Shown: positions 9,295 to 17,762 of the stretch, piece by piece | Position numbering within the stretch: the first letter of the stretch is position 1 | Layout: each line of letters begins with the position of its first letter | From: HGM04593 sp045631905 | GTDB taxonomy: Bacteria; Bacteroidota; Bacteroidia; Bacteroidales; Bacteroidaceae | Length of the DNA stretch: 39,702 nt | NCBI GenBank assembly: GCA_045631905.1 | Contig: JAZQVO010000014.1 | Span: forward strand, 1-39,702 | Reading direction: 5' to 3' | Made by a program: the position numbers and the translations under genes | The notes under the pieces: generated by a model | The model's input: only the letters and a program-made list of their open reading frames with translations | Told to the model about the DNA's origin: nothing | The model's database searches: none

Positions 9295-9795
9295 TTATAC
9301 GGTAAATTCTCTAATCTCACAATTACCCATGAGGGTTACATCGCGGTGTGTGACGCCTTCAATCTCTGCCTGCAAAATGCGACAGAAGAAGCCGTGGCTG
9401 AACGCAAGCACCTTTTTGCCGGGATACTCCTTTTTCACCTTTTCTATGAACATGCGTGCACGCTCCTGCATCGACTCCTCGGTCTCCACGGTGTCGTTGT
9501 ATACAGCACCTTTTATGGGTGTTCCGGCAAGGTTACCAAGGTCGCGTTCGCGCAAAAGAGGTTCTTTGATGAATGTGCACTCAATGCCGTCGAGAGCAAT
9601 CTCGGCTGTGTCGAGGCAGCGTTTGAGGTCGCTACAAAGTACAACGTCGAAGGTCATGCTTGCCAAGCGTGGGCGTAGGCTCTTGGCCTCCTCTTTACCT
9701 TTTTCCGAAAGGTGGCCTGGTGTCTGCCCTTGAAATACTCCTCTTGAATTTTCCTCGGTCTCGCCGTGGCGTGTCATGTAAATAGTGGTCTGCAT
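9295..9795 (-). CDS. Histidine phosphatase superfamily protein (phosphoglycerate mutase-like)
   Basis: A 166-aa single-domain protein of the branch-1 histidine phosphatase superfamily. The catalytic pocket is visible: RHGE motif with phospho-acceptor His10, Arg59 in LCSDLKRC, Glu83 in LRERDLGN, and His134 in AFSHGFFCR. Its length is shorter than true phosphoglycerate mutases (about 230-250 aa), so a small-molecule phosphatase such as a CobC- or GpmB-like activity is more likely; the substrate cannot be read from the sequence. It starts 66 bp downstream of pheS, past a terminator-like hairpin, and ends 31 bp before the SusD-like gene. Confidence 0.88.
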   Translation of the reverse strand: MQTTIYMTRHGETEENSRGVFQGQTPGHLSEKGKEEAKSLRPRLASMTFDVVLCSDLKRCLDTAEIALDGIECTFIKEPLLRERDLGNLAGTPIKGAVYNDTVETEESMQERARMFIEKVKKEYPGKKVLAFSHGFFCRILQAEIEGVTHRDVTLMGNCEIREFTV

Positions 9796-9811
9796 GGTGT
9801 GGTATGTTTTT

Positions 9812-9847
9812 AAAAAAGGGCGACAATCTTTTCACGATGCCGCCCTT
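9812..9847 (-). terminator. Rho-independent terminator after pheS
   Basis: Minus strand AGGGCG pairs with CGCCCT across a 17- to 18-nt loop that may pair further, and the stem runs directly into a U-rich tract (the A-run at 9812-9817 on the plus strand). It lies about 15 bp after the pheS stop. Confidence 0.7.
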
Positions 9848-9861
9848 CTGTTTTTTATGAA

Positions 9862-10881
9862 TTAATTAGCACTCTCGAACAGCTTTAAGAAACGCACATC
9901 GTTCTCGCTGAACAAGCGTAGGTCTTTTACCTGGTATTTGAGGTTCGTGATACGCTCGATACCCATACCGAATGCGTAACCCGAATACTCTTTACTGTCG
10001 ATACCGCAGAGCTCAAGAACGTTGGGGTCTACCATACCGCAACCGAGAATCTCAACCCAGCCTGTGTTTTTGCAGAAGGGGCAACCTTTACCGCCACAGA
10101 TGTTACAGCTTATATCCATCTCGGCGCTGGGCTCGGTAAAGGGGAAGTATGAGGGACGCAGACGAATTTTTGTATCCTTGCCGAACATCTCCTGTGCAAA
10201 AAGCAAGAGAACCTGTTTGAGGTCGGTAAACGAAACATTTTTGTCTACATACAAACCTTCCAATTGGTGGAAGAAACAGTGAGCACGGTAGCTGATAGCC
10301 TCGTTACGGTAGACGCGGCCCGGTGCTATGATGCGGATAGGGGGCTTGCTTGTCTCCATCACACGGCTCTGCACGCTACTTGTGTGTGTACGCAAGATGA
10401 TGTCGGGGTGTGCCTCTACAAAGAATGTGTCCTGCATGTCGCGGGCGGGGTGGTCCTCGGCGAAGTTCATCGACGAGAATACATGCCAGTCGTCCTCAAC
10501 CTCGGGGCCGTTGGCAATAGAGAAGCCCAAACGGGCGAAAATATCCACAATCTCATTCTTAACGATGGTAAGCGGGTGGCGTGTACCTAGTGTTGCAGGG
10601 AACGAAGGGCGTGTCAAGTCAATCTCGCACTGCTCGTCGTCGCTTGTTTCCAGTTTTTCACGCAACGCATTAATATGCTCCTGTGTAGCGTTTTTCAACT
10701 CATTGAGTTTAACACCTACCTCACGTTTCTGCTCGGCAGGCACCTCGCGGAACTGTGCCATAAGGCTGTTCAGAATACCTTTTTTGCTCAAATATTTCAA
10801 ACGTAGAGCCTCCAACTCCTCGGCGTTGGCGGCAGTTGTTCCTTTAATCTCTTCAAGCAATGAATTAATTTGCTCTATCAT
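9862..10881 (-). CDS. pheS: Phenylalanine--tRNA ligase alpha subunit
   Basis: Class II aminoacyl-tRNA synthetase subunit, catalytic half of the PheS2-PheT2 tetramer that charges tRNA-Phe. The 339-aa product starts with the coiled-coil tRNA-binding arm (about residues 1-85), then the catalytic core with GTRHPLT, motif 2 GRVYRNEAISYRAHCFFHQ, FTEPSAEMDI and motif 3 GMGIERI. A Cys-rich stretch (CNICGGKGCPFC) is typical of many bacterial PheS. The ATG at 10881 was preferred to a TTG two codons earlier. pheT is not adjacent, so the subunits are encoded apart, common in Bacteroidota. A -7 box lies at 10942-10949. Confidence 0.97.
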   Translation of the reverse strand: MIEQINSLLEEIKGTTAANAEELEALRLKYLSKKGILNSLMAQFREVPAEQKREVGVKLNELKNATQEHINALREKLETSDDEQCEIDLTRPSFPATLGTRHPLTIVKNEIVDIFARLGFSIANGPEVEDDWHVFSSMNFAEDHPARDMQDTFFVEAHPDIILRTHTSSVQSRVMETSKPPIRIIAPGRVYRNEAISYRAHCFFHQLEGLYVDKNVSFTDLKQVLLLFAQEMFGKDTKIRLRPSYFPFTEPSAEMDISCNICGGKGCPFCKNTGWVEILGCGMVDPNVLELCGIDSKEYSGYAFGMGIERITNLKYQVKDLRLFSENDVRFLKLFESAN

Positions 10882-10941
10882 ATTCAAAGTTTCTATTATC
10901 TGTTATTCTATGCTATATAAGTTGCATTTACTACAACTTTG

Positions 10942-10949
10942 CAAAGTTA
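10942..10949 (-). promoter_or_regulatory. Probable -7 promoter box for pheS
   Basis: Minus-strand TAACTTTG is an exact TAnnTTTG match about 60 bp upstream of the pheS ATG. The rest of the 279-bp divergent gap (10882-11160) is AT-rich; I saw no clear -7 box for the plus-strand RSH gene and no ORF there worth calling. Confidence 0.6.
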
Positions 10950-11160
10950 ATCAATTCTGCCGACAAATAATAATACTATTCTGTTTTTATTTTGCGCACT
11001 ATAAGATTGTTCTCTCTTGTAGAAACTCGCAACTGTTTTTATGAAGAAAATTTATGCGTTTTATGAGTATAAAAACATTAAAAATATTTGCGTATTAATT
11101 ATTTTTTAGCAAATTCGCATTTGTGTTTACATATTTTAAACCAATTAATGCAGAAAGGGT

Positions 11161-13026
11161 ATGGAATACGTTGAAATTGACAAAGGAGTGGAAGATTTGC
11201 TGGTCACTTTGTCGCGCCGTTTATCGGTTGAGGATATTGGTAGAATACGTGAGGCTTATGAACTTGCAAAGGAGGCACATAAGGAGCAACGTCGTAAGTC
11301 GGGCGAGCCGTATATTATACACCCCATAGCGGTAGCTCGAATAGTTGCCGAGGAGTTGCGTTTGGGTGCCAACCCCATCATAGCCGCTTTCTTGCACGAT
11401 GTGGTCGAGGATACTCATTATACAATAGAGGATATAGAGGAGCGTTTCGGTAGCGATGTTGCCTTTTTGGTGAATGTGATTACCAAAAAGAAAAAGGCTC
11501 ACTACGACTCGTCGAAGCAGATAGACAACTACAAACAGATGCTCGACTCCATACACTATGATATTCGTGCCCTGCTCATCAAACTATCGGACCGCCTTCA
11601 TAACATGCGCACGCTCAGTAGCATGCGCCCCGACAAGCAGATGAAGATTGCAGGTGAAACCGACTATTTTTATGCCCCGCTTGCCCATCGTTTAGGTTTG
11701 TATCACATTAAACGCGAACTCGAAAATCTTTCGTTTCGTTACCGCTGTCCGCGTGAGTTTGCACTTATCGACAGGTTGCTGTCCGAGGAGATGACCGAAA
11801 AAGAGGAGTCGCTCAAAACCTTTTTGCAGAAGATTGAAGAGCTGTTGCAAAACAACGGAATATACATGGGTCGTACCGAGATTTGTTGCCGTGGCCCGTA
11901 CAGCACATGGAAAAAGATGCACGCAACGGGTTGCGACTTTAAGCATGTCGAAGGTAAGTTCTATGTGCGCATAATATACCCCAACACCCACGACTACTCC
12001 GAAAAGGACATGAGCCTTAAAATATACTCCATGCTCACCGATTGCTTCAAGGAGAAACCGGGTTCTGTTGCCAACTTTATAGATTCTCCCAAAGAGAACG
12101 GCTATCAGAGTTTTCACCTTAAACTATTGACCGACAAGGGAAAGTGGGAGGAGATACACCTGTCATCGGAGCGCATGGTGCGTAAGTCGCAGTATGGCTG
12201 TGTGGCCGAAAGCTCGGAGAGTAACATCACCAACTGGCTCGAAAAATTTAAATTGGTGTTGCAGGATATTGCCTTCCACGGCAAGGAGGTTGAATACATG
12301 GAAGGTGTCACCTCATCGTTCTACAACGACGACATAATGGTGTTTACACCCAAAGGAAATTGTGTTATTCTGCCCACGGGTGCAACAGCACTCGACTTTG
12401 CCTTCGAGATACACAGCGAACTTGGTGCACATGCCCAGTATGCAAGGGTAAACGGTGTGCTCTGCTCCATAAAAACCGTTCTTAAACGTGGCGATTGTGT
12501 GGAGATAGGGCAGAATATGAGTGTGGTCCCCAAGCGCGATTGGTTGCAACATGTAATTACCTACAAAGCAAAGTCGCACCTTAACAGCATACTCAACAAG
12601 CAGAAAAAACTCACCTACGAGCGTTGCGAGAACTGTCACCCCTTGCCCGGCGACGAGGTTATAGGCTTTAAAAAGGAGGACGGTAGCATCATCGTGCATC
12701 GCCGAGATTGCAAGTCGGCAATCAGGCTGGCATCGCAACATGGCGACGATATTGTAGCTGTTAATTTCGAGGAGGATAGCGATTTTCTCTATCCCGTGAA
12801 CATAAAGATTGTGGCGATAGACCGCTATCACTTGCTCATCGACCTCATAGATTGCATAACCAATAAGTTGAAGTTATCCCTCTCGCACATACACACCGAG
12901 AGCCATGACGAGATAGTCACCTGCTCGGCAACCTTCTTGGTACACTCTTCGGCCGAGTTACAGGAGGTAATATCGAGCATCTCCGATATCGACGGTGTCG
13001 ATGAGGTGAGCCAGAAGATAGAGTAG
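11161..13026 (+). CDS. RelA/SpoT-family (p)ppGpp enzyme, probably hydrolase only
   Basis: A 621-aa long RSH protein with the order HD hydrolase (1-180), synthetase-like domain (about 230-345), TGS (about 390-450), Cys-containing linker (CENCHPLPGDEVIGF) and C-terminal ACT (about 545-620). The hydrolase site is intact: His54, His79-Asp80, Glu83-Asp84, and LSDRLHNMRTL with Asp144 and Asn148, equivalent to the Mn-dependent site of Rel enzymes. The synthetase-like region keeps YSTWKKM and KENGYQSFHL, but where active enzymes have the Mg-binding Asp (FDxIxDLxAxR) it reads FKHVEGKFYVR with Gly265, and EVQIRT has become EIHLSS. It is also about 110 aa shorter than typical RelA/SpoT. I infer a SpoT-like ppGpp hydrolase with a dead synthetase, probably beside another RSH elsewhere. 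It ends at a perfect palindromic terminator. Confidence 0.9.
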   Translation: MEYVEIDKGVEDLLVTLSRRLSVEDIGRIREAYELAKEAHKEQRRKSGEPYIIHPIAVARIVAEELRLGANPIIAAFLHDVVEDTHYTIEDIEERFGSDVAFLVNVITKKKKAHYDSSKQIDNYKQMLDSIHYDIRALLIKLSDRLHNMRTLSSMRPDKQMKIAGETDYFYAPLAHRLGLYHIKRELENLSFRYRCPREFALIDRLLSEEMTEKEESLKTFLQKIEELLQNNGIYMGRTEICCRGPYSTWKKMHATGCDFKHVEGKFYVRIIYPNTHDYSEKDMSLKIYSMLTDCFKEKPGSVANFIDSPKENGYQSFHLKLLTDKGKWEEIHLSSERMVRKSQYGCVAESSESNITNWLEKFKLVLQDIAFHGKEVEYMEGVTSSFYNDDIMVFTPKGNCVILPTGATALDFAFEIHSELGAHAQYARVNGVLCSIKTVLKRGDCVEIGQNMSVVPKRDWLQHVITYKAKSHLNSILNKQKKLTYERCENCHPLPGDEVIGFKKEDGSIIVHRRDCKSAIRLASQHGDDIVAVNFEEDSDFLYPVNIKIVAIDRYHLLIDLIDCITNKLKLSLSHIHTESHDEIVTCSATFLVHSSAELQEVISSISDIDGVDEVSQKIE

Positions 13027-13037
13027 TGCTATTACCT

Positions 13038-13077
13038 ACATAAAAAAATCCTCGCCATGGCGAGGATTTTTTTATGT
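13038..13077. terminator. Perfect 40-bp palindrome, bidirectional terminator
   Basis: A perfect palindrome of 20 + 20 bases: the GC core ctcgccatggcgag is flanked by A7/T7 runs, giving U-runs on either strand. It sits 11 bp after the RSH stop codon and 30 bp from the convergent LRR gene stop, so it can end both transcripts. Confidence 0.93.
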
Positions 13078-13107
13078 CTATGCTCTTTGCAAGGCCAAGC
13101 AGTTACG

Positions 13108-14871
13108 TTATTCAATAACCACGGTTCTGCCGTTTATTATGTATATACCGCCCTTTGTTATTTTGTCTATGCGGTTACCCCTGAGGTCGTGAATAATCTC
13201 GCCCTCGGGCGTTGCAACAACCTCCTCAATGCCGGTAAGGTCGGCCTCCACAATATTTCTAAACTCATTCCAACCGCTTGTCGAGGCATATGTGGCTTTT
13301 GTGCCTATGGGCACGTAGAGGGTACAGGCTGTTTTATCAACACCATAGAATACATCGCTTTCTATCGCAAACAGGTTTTCGGCAGGGATAAGTGATGTTA
13401 GCTTAGTCAGCCCTGTACAATTAACAAATGCTGTGTATTGTATGTATTCAACCGTTGCCGGTATTATAAATTCTGTCAATTTGTAACACCTCGCAAACGC
13501 ACCGCTATAAATCTTTTTAAGGTTGGGAGAAACCTCAACGTGCGAAAGGTTTTCACACTCCTCGAAAGCGCTTCTTATGCTTTCCACCCCGTTTCCCAAA
13601 TTTACGGTCGTCAGCCCTTTACAAGCAGAGAAGGCCCAATTATCTATAAATTTTGTACTGTTGGCCATGGTCACACTTGTGATATTATTACAATTTACAA
13701 AGGCCCATTGCCCTATTGAGGTTACACCTTCGGGGATAACAAGCTCTGTAATCTCCTCCCCGTTTACATATATGCTTTTTGCTACATGTGTAGGGTTAGA
13801 ATCGTATGTGTTGAAGTGAATTTTACACCATGCGGCGAGGTCGCCGATATTAACTCTTTCGAGTTTGTAACAATCACTGAACGCCTTGTCTCCGATTCTT
13901 GTATCACCACCCTCCATAGTCACAGATGTTAGACCGCAACTACCGAACGCCTGTTGTCCGATACTTGTTACGCTACCGGGTATCTCTATGCTCGTTAAGT
14001 TTTTTAGCAAGCAGAAAGCAAAATCTCCAATTGTTTTTACACCGCTTTGAATCTCTATGTTAGCAAGTTTGTCGCAACCATTGAACGCGCTTCCTCCTAT
14101 GCTTGTTACGCTACCCGGAATTTTTACTCTTGTTATGTTGTCGCAGTCGCCGAAGGCACTGCCCCCTATCCCTGTTACACCATCTGGTATTACAACACTT
14201 GTTATGTTGTCGTGGTTACTGAACGCACGTTCTCCGATAGAGTAATTTTCGCCTTTATAATTGTCGGGGAGAATAATCTCGGTGTCGTTACCGAAATATG
14301 TTACCAAATTGTTCTTGCCGTAGGCTGTCGAGAAAAGAAAATCTCCAACTATGGCACCGTTGGAGGCATTTATAACTGTGTCGGCGTTATCAACAATATA
14401 ACCATAGTGGTTGGAATATTTTTTGAATGTTAAAGAAGATAGGTTAATAACGGTTTTTAGGTTGTTGCAACCATAAAACGCCACGCTCCCAATCTCTTTT
14501 ACGCTATTACCAACCACCACCTCTTCAAGATTGTAGCAATAATAAAACGCGTATTGACCAATTGTTGTTACGTTGTTGCCAATTACAACGCTTGTTAGTT
14601 TTTGGTTGTCGTAAAATGTATTATCATTGATGCTTGTTACGCTGTATGTAACATCATTGTAACATACGGTTTCGGGTATTACAACCTTGTCTTTGTATGC
14701 CTCGCGATATTGTCCTCCTGAATTGCCTTTGTAGGTTACTTGAACAGTTTTTTCGGCTTCACTTGTGATGTTGTAGTAGATACCATCGACCTCAAAGTCG
14801 TAAGCCGAGACAGCAATACTGCTTAGTAGCATATATACTGTGAACAGCGATTTTAAGTAAAAATGTTTCAT
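13108..14871 (-). CDS. BspA-like leucine-rich-repeat secreted protein
   Basis: A 587-aa exported protein: signal peptide residues 1-23 (cleavage near AVSA/YDFEV), then about 15-18 units of the LRR_5 (BspA / Treponema pallidum) type with the core VTSIGxxAFxxCxxLxxVxIP, spanning about residues 70-500, and a C-terminal segment with HDLRGNRIDKITKGGIYIIN. That terminal motif recurs at the ends of exported Bacteroidales proteins and may be a sorting or anchoring signal. BspA-type proteins bind host proteins or other bacteria at the surface; the ligand here is unknown. One unit carries WCKIHFNTYDSNP, a common variant insert. Its own -7 box lies at 14900-14907. Convergent with the RSH gene, so likely monocistronic. 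Confidence 0.9.
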   Translation of the reverse strand: MKHFYLKSLFTVYMLLSSIAVSAYDFEVDGIYYNITSEAEKTVQVTYKGNSGGQYREAYKDKVVIPETVCYNDVTYSVTSINDNTFYDNQKLTSVVIGNNVTTIGQYAFYYCYNLEEVVVGNSVKEIGSVAFYGCNNLKTVINLSSLTFKKYSNHYGYIVDNADTVINASNGAIVGDFLFSTAYGKNNLVTYFGNDTEIILPDNYKGENYSIGERAFSNHDNITSVVIPDGVTGIGGSAFGDCDNITRVKIPGSVTSIGGSAFNGCDKLANIEIQSGVKTIGDFAFCLLKNLTSIEIPGSVTSIGQQAFGSCGLTSVTMEGGDTRIGDKAFSDCYKLERVNIGDLAAWCKIHFNTYDSNPTHVAKSIYVNGEEITELVIPEGVTSIGQWAFVNCNNITSVTMANSTKFIDNWAFSACKGLTTVNLGNGVESIRSAFEECENLSHVEVSPNLKKIYSGAFARCYKLTEFIIPATVEYIQYTAFVNCTGLTKLTSLIPAENLFAIESDVFYGVDKTACTLYVPIGTKATYASTSGWNEFRNIVEADLTGIEEVVATPEGEIIHDLRGNRIDKITKGGIYIINGRTVVIE

Positions 14872-14899
14872 GATGAATATGTATTGTTGATTTTTTTTG

Positions 14900-14907
14900 C
14901 AAAGTTA
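14900..14907 (-). promoter_or_regulatory. Probable -7 promoter box for the LRR gene
   Basis: Minus-strand TAACTTTG, an exact TAnnTTTG match, 29 bp upstream of the LRR gene ATG in the 77-bp gap after aroE. Confidence 0.6.
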
Positions 14908-14948
14908 CGCATGATGTAACTAATTACCCCTCCATCTGTTAATATAAA

Positions 14949-15701
14949 TTAATTATTCCATATCTCCCACGAAGCAAGAGCCTGCAAGTACCACATCTCG
15001 TACCCGCTCTTTGTGTCGGCTCCCATGGCCACACCTTTTTGCAGAAAAAGGGTGTTTTCGGGGTTGTACACAATATCGTAGAGCAGGTGGCTTGCGTTTA
15101 GTAGCTCATAAGGTATGTCGGGGCATTTGTCTATGCCGTGCCCTGTCATGCCAAGCGGGGTGCAGTTTATTATGAGTGTATGGGTGCTCATAATTTCGGC
15201 TGTCAGTTGCTCGTAGGCGATAGCTTTTTCGCTTGCTTTGCGCGACACAAAGATATATTCTATACCAAGCTTGCCAAGTGCGCAGGCAACCGCTTTCGAC
15301 ACACCGCCTGTCCCAAGTATAAGAGCTTTTGAGTGCTTGCCTTTTGCGAGAGGTTCGAGCGAGCGCGTGAAGCCGATAACATCGCTGTTGTAGCCGGTGA
15401 GGTGTGGGGCACCTTTGTCGTCGCGTGTTACTTTTACCACGTTCACGGCTTTTATGCTCTCAGCCTCGGGGCTCATGCTCTCCAAGTAGTCCATCACGGC
15501 AATCTTGTGCGGTATCGTCACGTTGAACCCGCAAAGCTCGGGTTTCTTCTCTATTATGCCGGGTAGCTCTTTTATATCCTCAATCTCAAACGGGATATAT
15601 TCGGCATTTATTCCCTCGTTTGCAAATTTTGCATTAAAGAAAGCCGGTGAGGCCGACTGCCCAAGCGGGAACCCTATTATGCCATATATTTTCTTCTTCA
15701 T
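14949..15701 (-). CDS. aroE: Shikimate dehydrogenase (NADP-dependent)
   Basis: Reduces 3-dehydroshikimate to shikimate in aromatic amino-acid synthesis. The 250-aa protein has the substrate-domain motif GIIGFPLGQSASPAFFN (residues 5-21), the catalytic Lys in NVTIPHKIAVM, the NSD variant of the NTD triad motif in GYNSDVIGF, and the Rossmann glycine loop LGTGGVSKAVACAL. It is slightly shorter than E. coli AroE (272 aa) but complete. The ATG at 15701 (MKKKIYG) was chosen over one 12 bp upstream because it puts the GFPLGQSAS motif in its normal place. It lies downstream of purC across a 126-bp gap with a palindrome. Confidence 0.95.
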   Translation of the reverse strand: MKKKIYGIIGFPLGQSASPAFFNAKFANEGINAEYIPFEIEDIKELPGIIEKKPELCGFNVTIPHKIAVMDYLESMSPEAESIKAVNVVKVTRDDKGAPHLTGYNSDVIGFTRSLEPLAKGKHSKALILGTGGVSKAVACALGKLGIEYIFVSRKASEKAIAYEQLTAEIMSTHTLIINCTPLGMTGHGIDKCPDIPYELLNASHLLYDIVYNPENTLFLQKGVAMGADTKSGYEMWYLQALASWEIWNN

Positions 15702-15722
15702 GTGATGATACATTATTAAATA

Positions 15723-15807
15723 ATATATGGCGCATATGCGCCATATATCTATAATTGTAGGTGATTATATTACAAACGCCTTGTCGTTCGACGATTTAGT
15801 GTAATAT
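15723..15807. repeat. Palindrome and nested inverted repeats between purC and aroE
   Basis: A perfect 26-bp palindrome (15723-15748, core tggcgcatatgcgcca) begins 21 bp upstream of the aroE ATG. A second hairpin with 8-bp arms (atattaca 15767-15774, tgtaatat 15800-15807) encloses gtcgttcgac (15783-15792). Together they could end the purC transcript, fold the aroE leader, or bind a dimeric regulator. No clear -7 box was found in the gap. Confidence 0.5.
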
Positions 15808-15827
15808 TGTATAATTTCCTTGTTCAA

Positions 15828-16772
15828 TTAACAACCAAGGTACTCTTTAATGTTCTGCTTGATGCGCTCGTCTATGTGGTCGGTCTCGCCTTTTACAAAA
15901 GGTTTGCCCACAATGTGCTCATAAAGCTCAATGTAACGCTCCGAAACGCTGTTTACATACTCGTCGCTCATCTCGGGAACCTGCTCGCCCTCGCGTCCCA
16001 TGAAACCGTTTTCGATGAGCCACTGACGCACGAACTCTTTTGACAACTGTTTTTGGGGCTCGCCCTTCTCAAACTTCTCCTCGTAACCCTCGGCATAGAA
16101 GTAACGCGAAGAGTCGGGGGTGTGAATCTCGTCGATGAGGTATATTTTGCCGTCACGCTTTCCGAACTCATATTTTGTATCCACAAGAATCAAACCCTTC
16201 TCGGCTGCCATCTGGCTACCACGCTCAAAGAGTGCGTATGTGTATTTTTCGAGTTGCTCATAATCCTCCTTGCTCACGATGCCTTGTGCAATAATCTCCT
16301 CTTTCGAGATGTTTTCGTCGTGTCCTTCGTCGGCCTTTGTTGTAGGTGTAATTATGGGTGTGGGGAATTTCTCGTTCTCTCTCATGCCATCGGGGAGTGC
16401 TACACCACACAACGAACGGCAACCGTTCTTGTATTCGCGCCATGCGCTACCTGTGAGGTAACCGCGAATAATCATCTCCACTCTGAAACCTTCGCACTTC
16501 AAGCCTACGGTTACCATGGGGTCGGGTGTGGCAAGTTTCCAGTTGGGTACGATGTCGGCTGTTGCATCGAGGAAGGTGGCCGCAATTTGGTTCAGCACCT
16601 GTCCTTTGAAGGGGATACCTTTGGGTAACACAACATCGAACGCCGATATGCGGTCGGTTGCAACCATCACCAATTTGTCGTTGTCGATGTCATATACATC
16701 GCGCACTTTACCATGATATACACTCTTTTGTTTCTTAAAATGAAATTCGGTGTTTGTTAATGCTTTTGCCAT
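15828..16772 (-). CDS. purC: Phosphoribosylaminoimidazole-succinocarboxamide synthase (SAICAR synthetase)
   Basis: Purine biosynthesis: condenses CAIR with aspartate using ATP. The 314-aa product carries the YHGKVRDVYDIDNDKLVMV N-terminal ATP-binding strand pair, DRISAFDVVLPKGIPFKG, the RGYLTGSAWREY segment, and LVDTKYEFGK plus IDEIHTPDSSRY that form the active site. Its length fits the longer (about 300-315 aa) SAICAR synthetase group rather than the 237-aa E. coli form. The ATG at 16772 follows the PhoH-like gene stop by 3 bp, so the two are translated from one mRNA. Confidence 0.97.
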   Translation of the reverse strand: MAKALTNTEFHFKKQKSVYHGKVRDVYDIDNDKLVMVATDRISAFDVVLPKGIPFKGQVLNQIAATFLDATADIVPNWKLATPDPMVTVGLKCEGFRVEMIIRGYLTGSAWREYKNGCRSLCGVALPDGMRENEKFPTPIITPTTKADEGHDENISKEEIIAQGIVSKEDYEQLEKYTYALFERGSQMAAEKGLILVDTKYEFGKRDGKIYLIDEIHTPDSSRYFYAEGYEEKFEKGEPQKQLSKEFVRQWLIENGFMGREGEQVPEMSDEYVNSVSERYIELYEHIVGKPFVKGETDHIDERIKQNIKEYLGC

Positions 16773-16775
16773 AAT

Positions 16776-17738
16776 TTATCTGTTTTTATTCTCTTCTTTA
16801 ATATTTTTCTCGTAGCTTTCGTATGCCTCTACAATGCGTGTCACAAGTTTGTGGCGCACAATGTCTTTTTTGCTGAGTGTTACAAACCCTATGCCTTTCA
16901 CATCTTTCAAAATTTTTGTGGCATGAATGAGACCTGAATTTTGGTGTTGTGGAAGGTCTATCTGTGTGAGGTCGCCCGTGATAATCATTTTGGTGTTGCT
17001 ACCCATGCGTGTGAGGAACATCTTTATCTGTTGCGGGGTAGTGTTTTGCGCTTCGTCGAGTATCACAATAGCATCGTTCAGTGTACGTCCGCGCATGAAT
17101 GCAAGCGGAGCAATCTGAATAACATTCATCTCCATGTACTCTTTGAGCTTTGCCATGGGAATCATGTCTTCGAGTGCGTCGTACAAAGGTTGCAGATAGG
17201 GGTCGATTTTGTCGCGCATGTCACCCGGCAGAAAACCGAGTTTCTCACCGGCTTCCACCGCCGGGCGACTGAGTATTATTTTTCTTACCTCCTTGTTCTT
17301 TAATGCTCTCACGGCAAGAGCTATTGCCGTGTATGTTTTTCCTGTACCCGCCGGGCCCACAGCAAACAGCATGTCGTTTTTCTTGAACTCCTCGACAAGG
17401 CGACATTGGTTTTCGCTACGTGGGTAGATGGGCTTGCCGTTTATGTTGTAAACAATTACATTGCTGTCGCTGCCTTTGTCGCCTTTCTTGCCGTTTACCG
17501 CGTCTATAATAGCCTCTTCGTTAAGGCTGTTGTATTTTACGCAATAATCGATTAGTAGTTCTATTACTTTGTAGAAACGCTCAAGCTCCTCCTCGTCGCC
17601 TATGGCTTTTATCACATTGTCGCGTGCTACGATGCGGAGCTTCGGGTGCAACCTTTTAAGCATTTGCAGATGGACATTGTTGGCCCCGTAGAAACCTACG
17701 GGGTCGAGTCCTTCAAGGATTATATGACGCTCTATCAT
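16776..17738 (-). CDS. PhoH-like ATPase (YbeZ type)
   Basis: A 320-aa cytosolic P-loop ATPase. An N-terminal region (about 1-95) precedes the PhoH domain with Walker A GPAGTGKTYTA (about 133), the SRPAVEAGEKLGFLPGD segment, Walker B VILDEAQNTTPQQ and sensor ITGDLTQIDLP. These features match YbeZ/PhoH-like proteins, which in many bacteria act in rRNA processing and ribosome maturation with the nuclease YbeY; ybeY is not in this window. The gene lies 24 bp after the hydrogenase stop and 3 bp before purC, an operon arrangement with no obvious functional link. Confidence 0.93.
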   Translation of the reverse strand: MIERHIILEGLDPVGFYGANNVHLQMLKRLHPKLRIVARDNVIKAIGDEEELERFYKVIELLIDYCVKYNSLNEEAIIDAVNGKKGDKGSDSNVIVYNINGKPIYPRSENQCRLVEEFKKNDMLFAVGPAGTGKTYTAIALAVRALKNKEVRKIILSRPAVEAGEKLGFLPGDMRDKIDPYLQPLYDALEDMIPMAKLKEYMEMNVIQIAPLAFMRGRTLNDAIVILDEAQNTTPQQIKMFLTRMGSNTKMIITGDLTQIDLPQHQNSGLIHATKILKDVKGIGFVTLSKKDIVRHKLVTRIVEAYESYEKNIKEENKNR

Positions 17739-17762
17739 ATAGGTATATCTCTTTCGGCTTAG

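Noticed and set aside
9264..9320. Upstream in-frame start for the SusD-like gene
   Set aside because: It would bury the lipoprotein signal peptide and overlap the phosphatase gene; the ATG at 9263 gives a proper signal sequence.
11692..12831. Minus-strand ORFs opposite the RSH gene
   Set aside because: Shadows of a well-supported coding frame, with no promoter or domain.
13300..14650. Repeated DNA motifs inside the LRR gene
   Set aside because: They follow the protein repeat period of the leucine-rich repeats and need no separate explanation.
16053..16628. Plus-strand ORF (191 codons) opposite purC
   Set aside because: Lies wholly inside purC, which has all family motifs; the antisense product resembles nothing.
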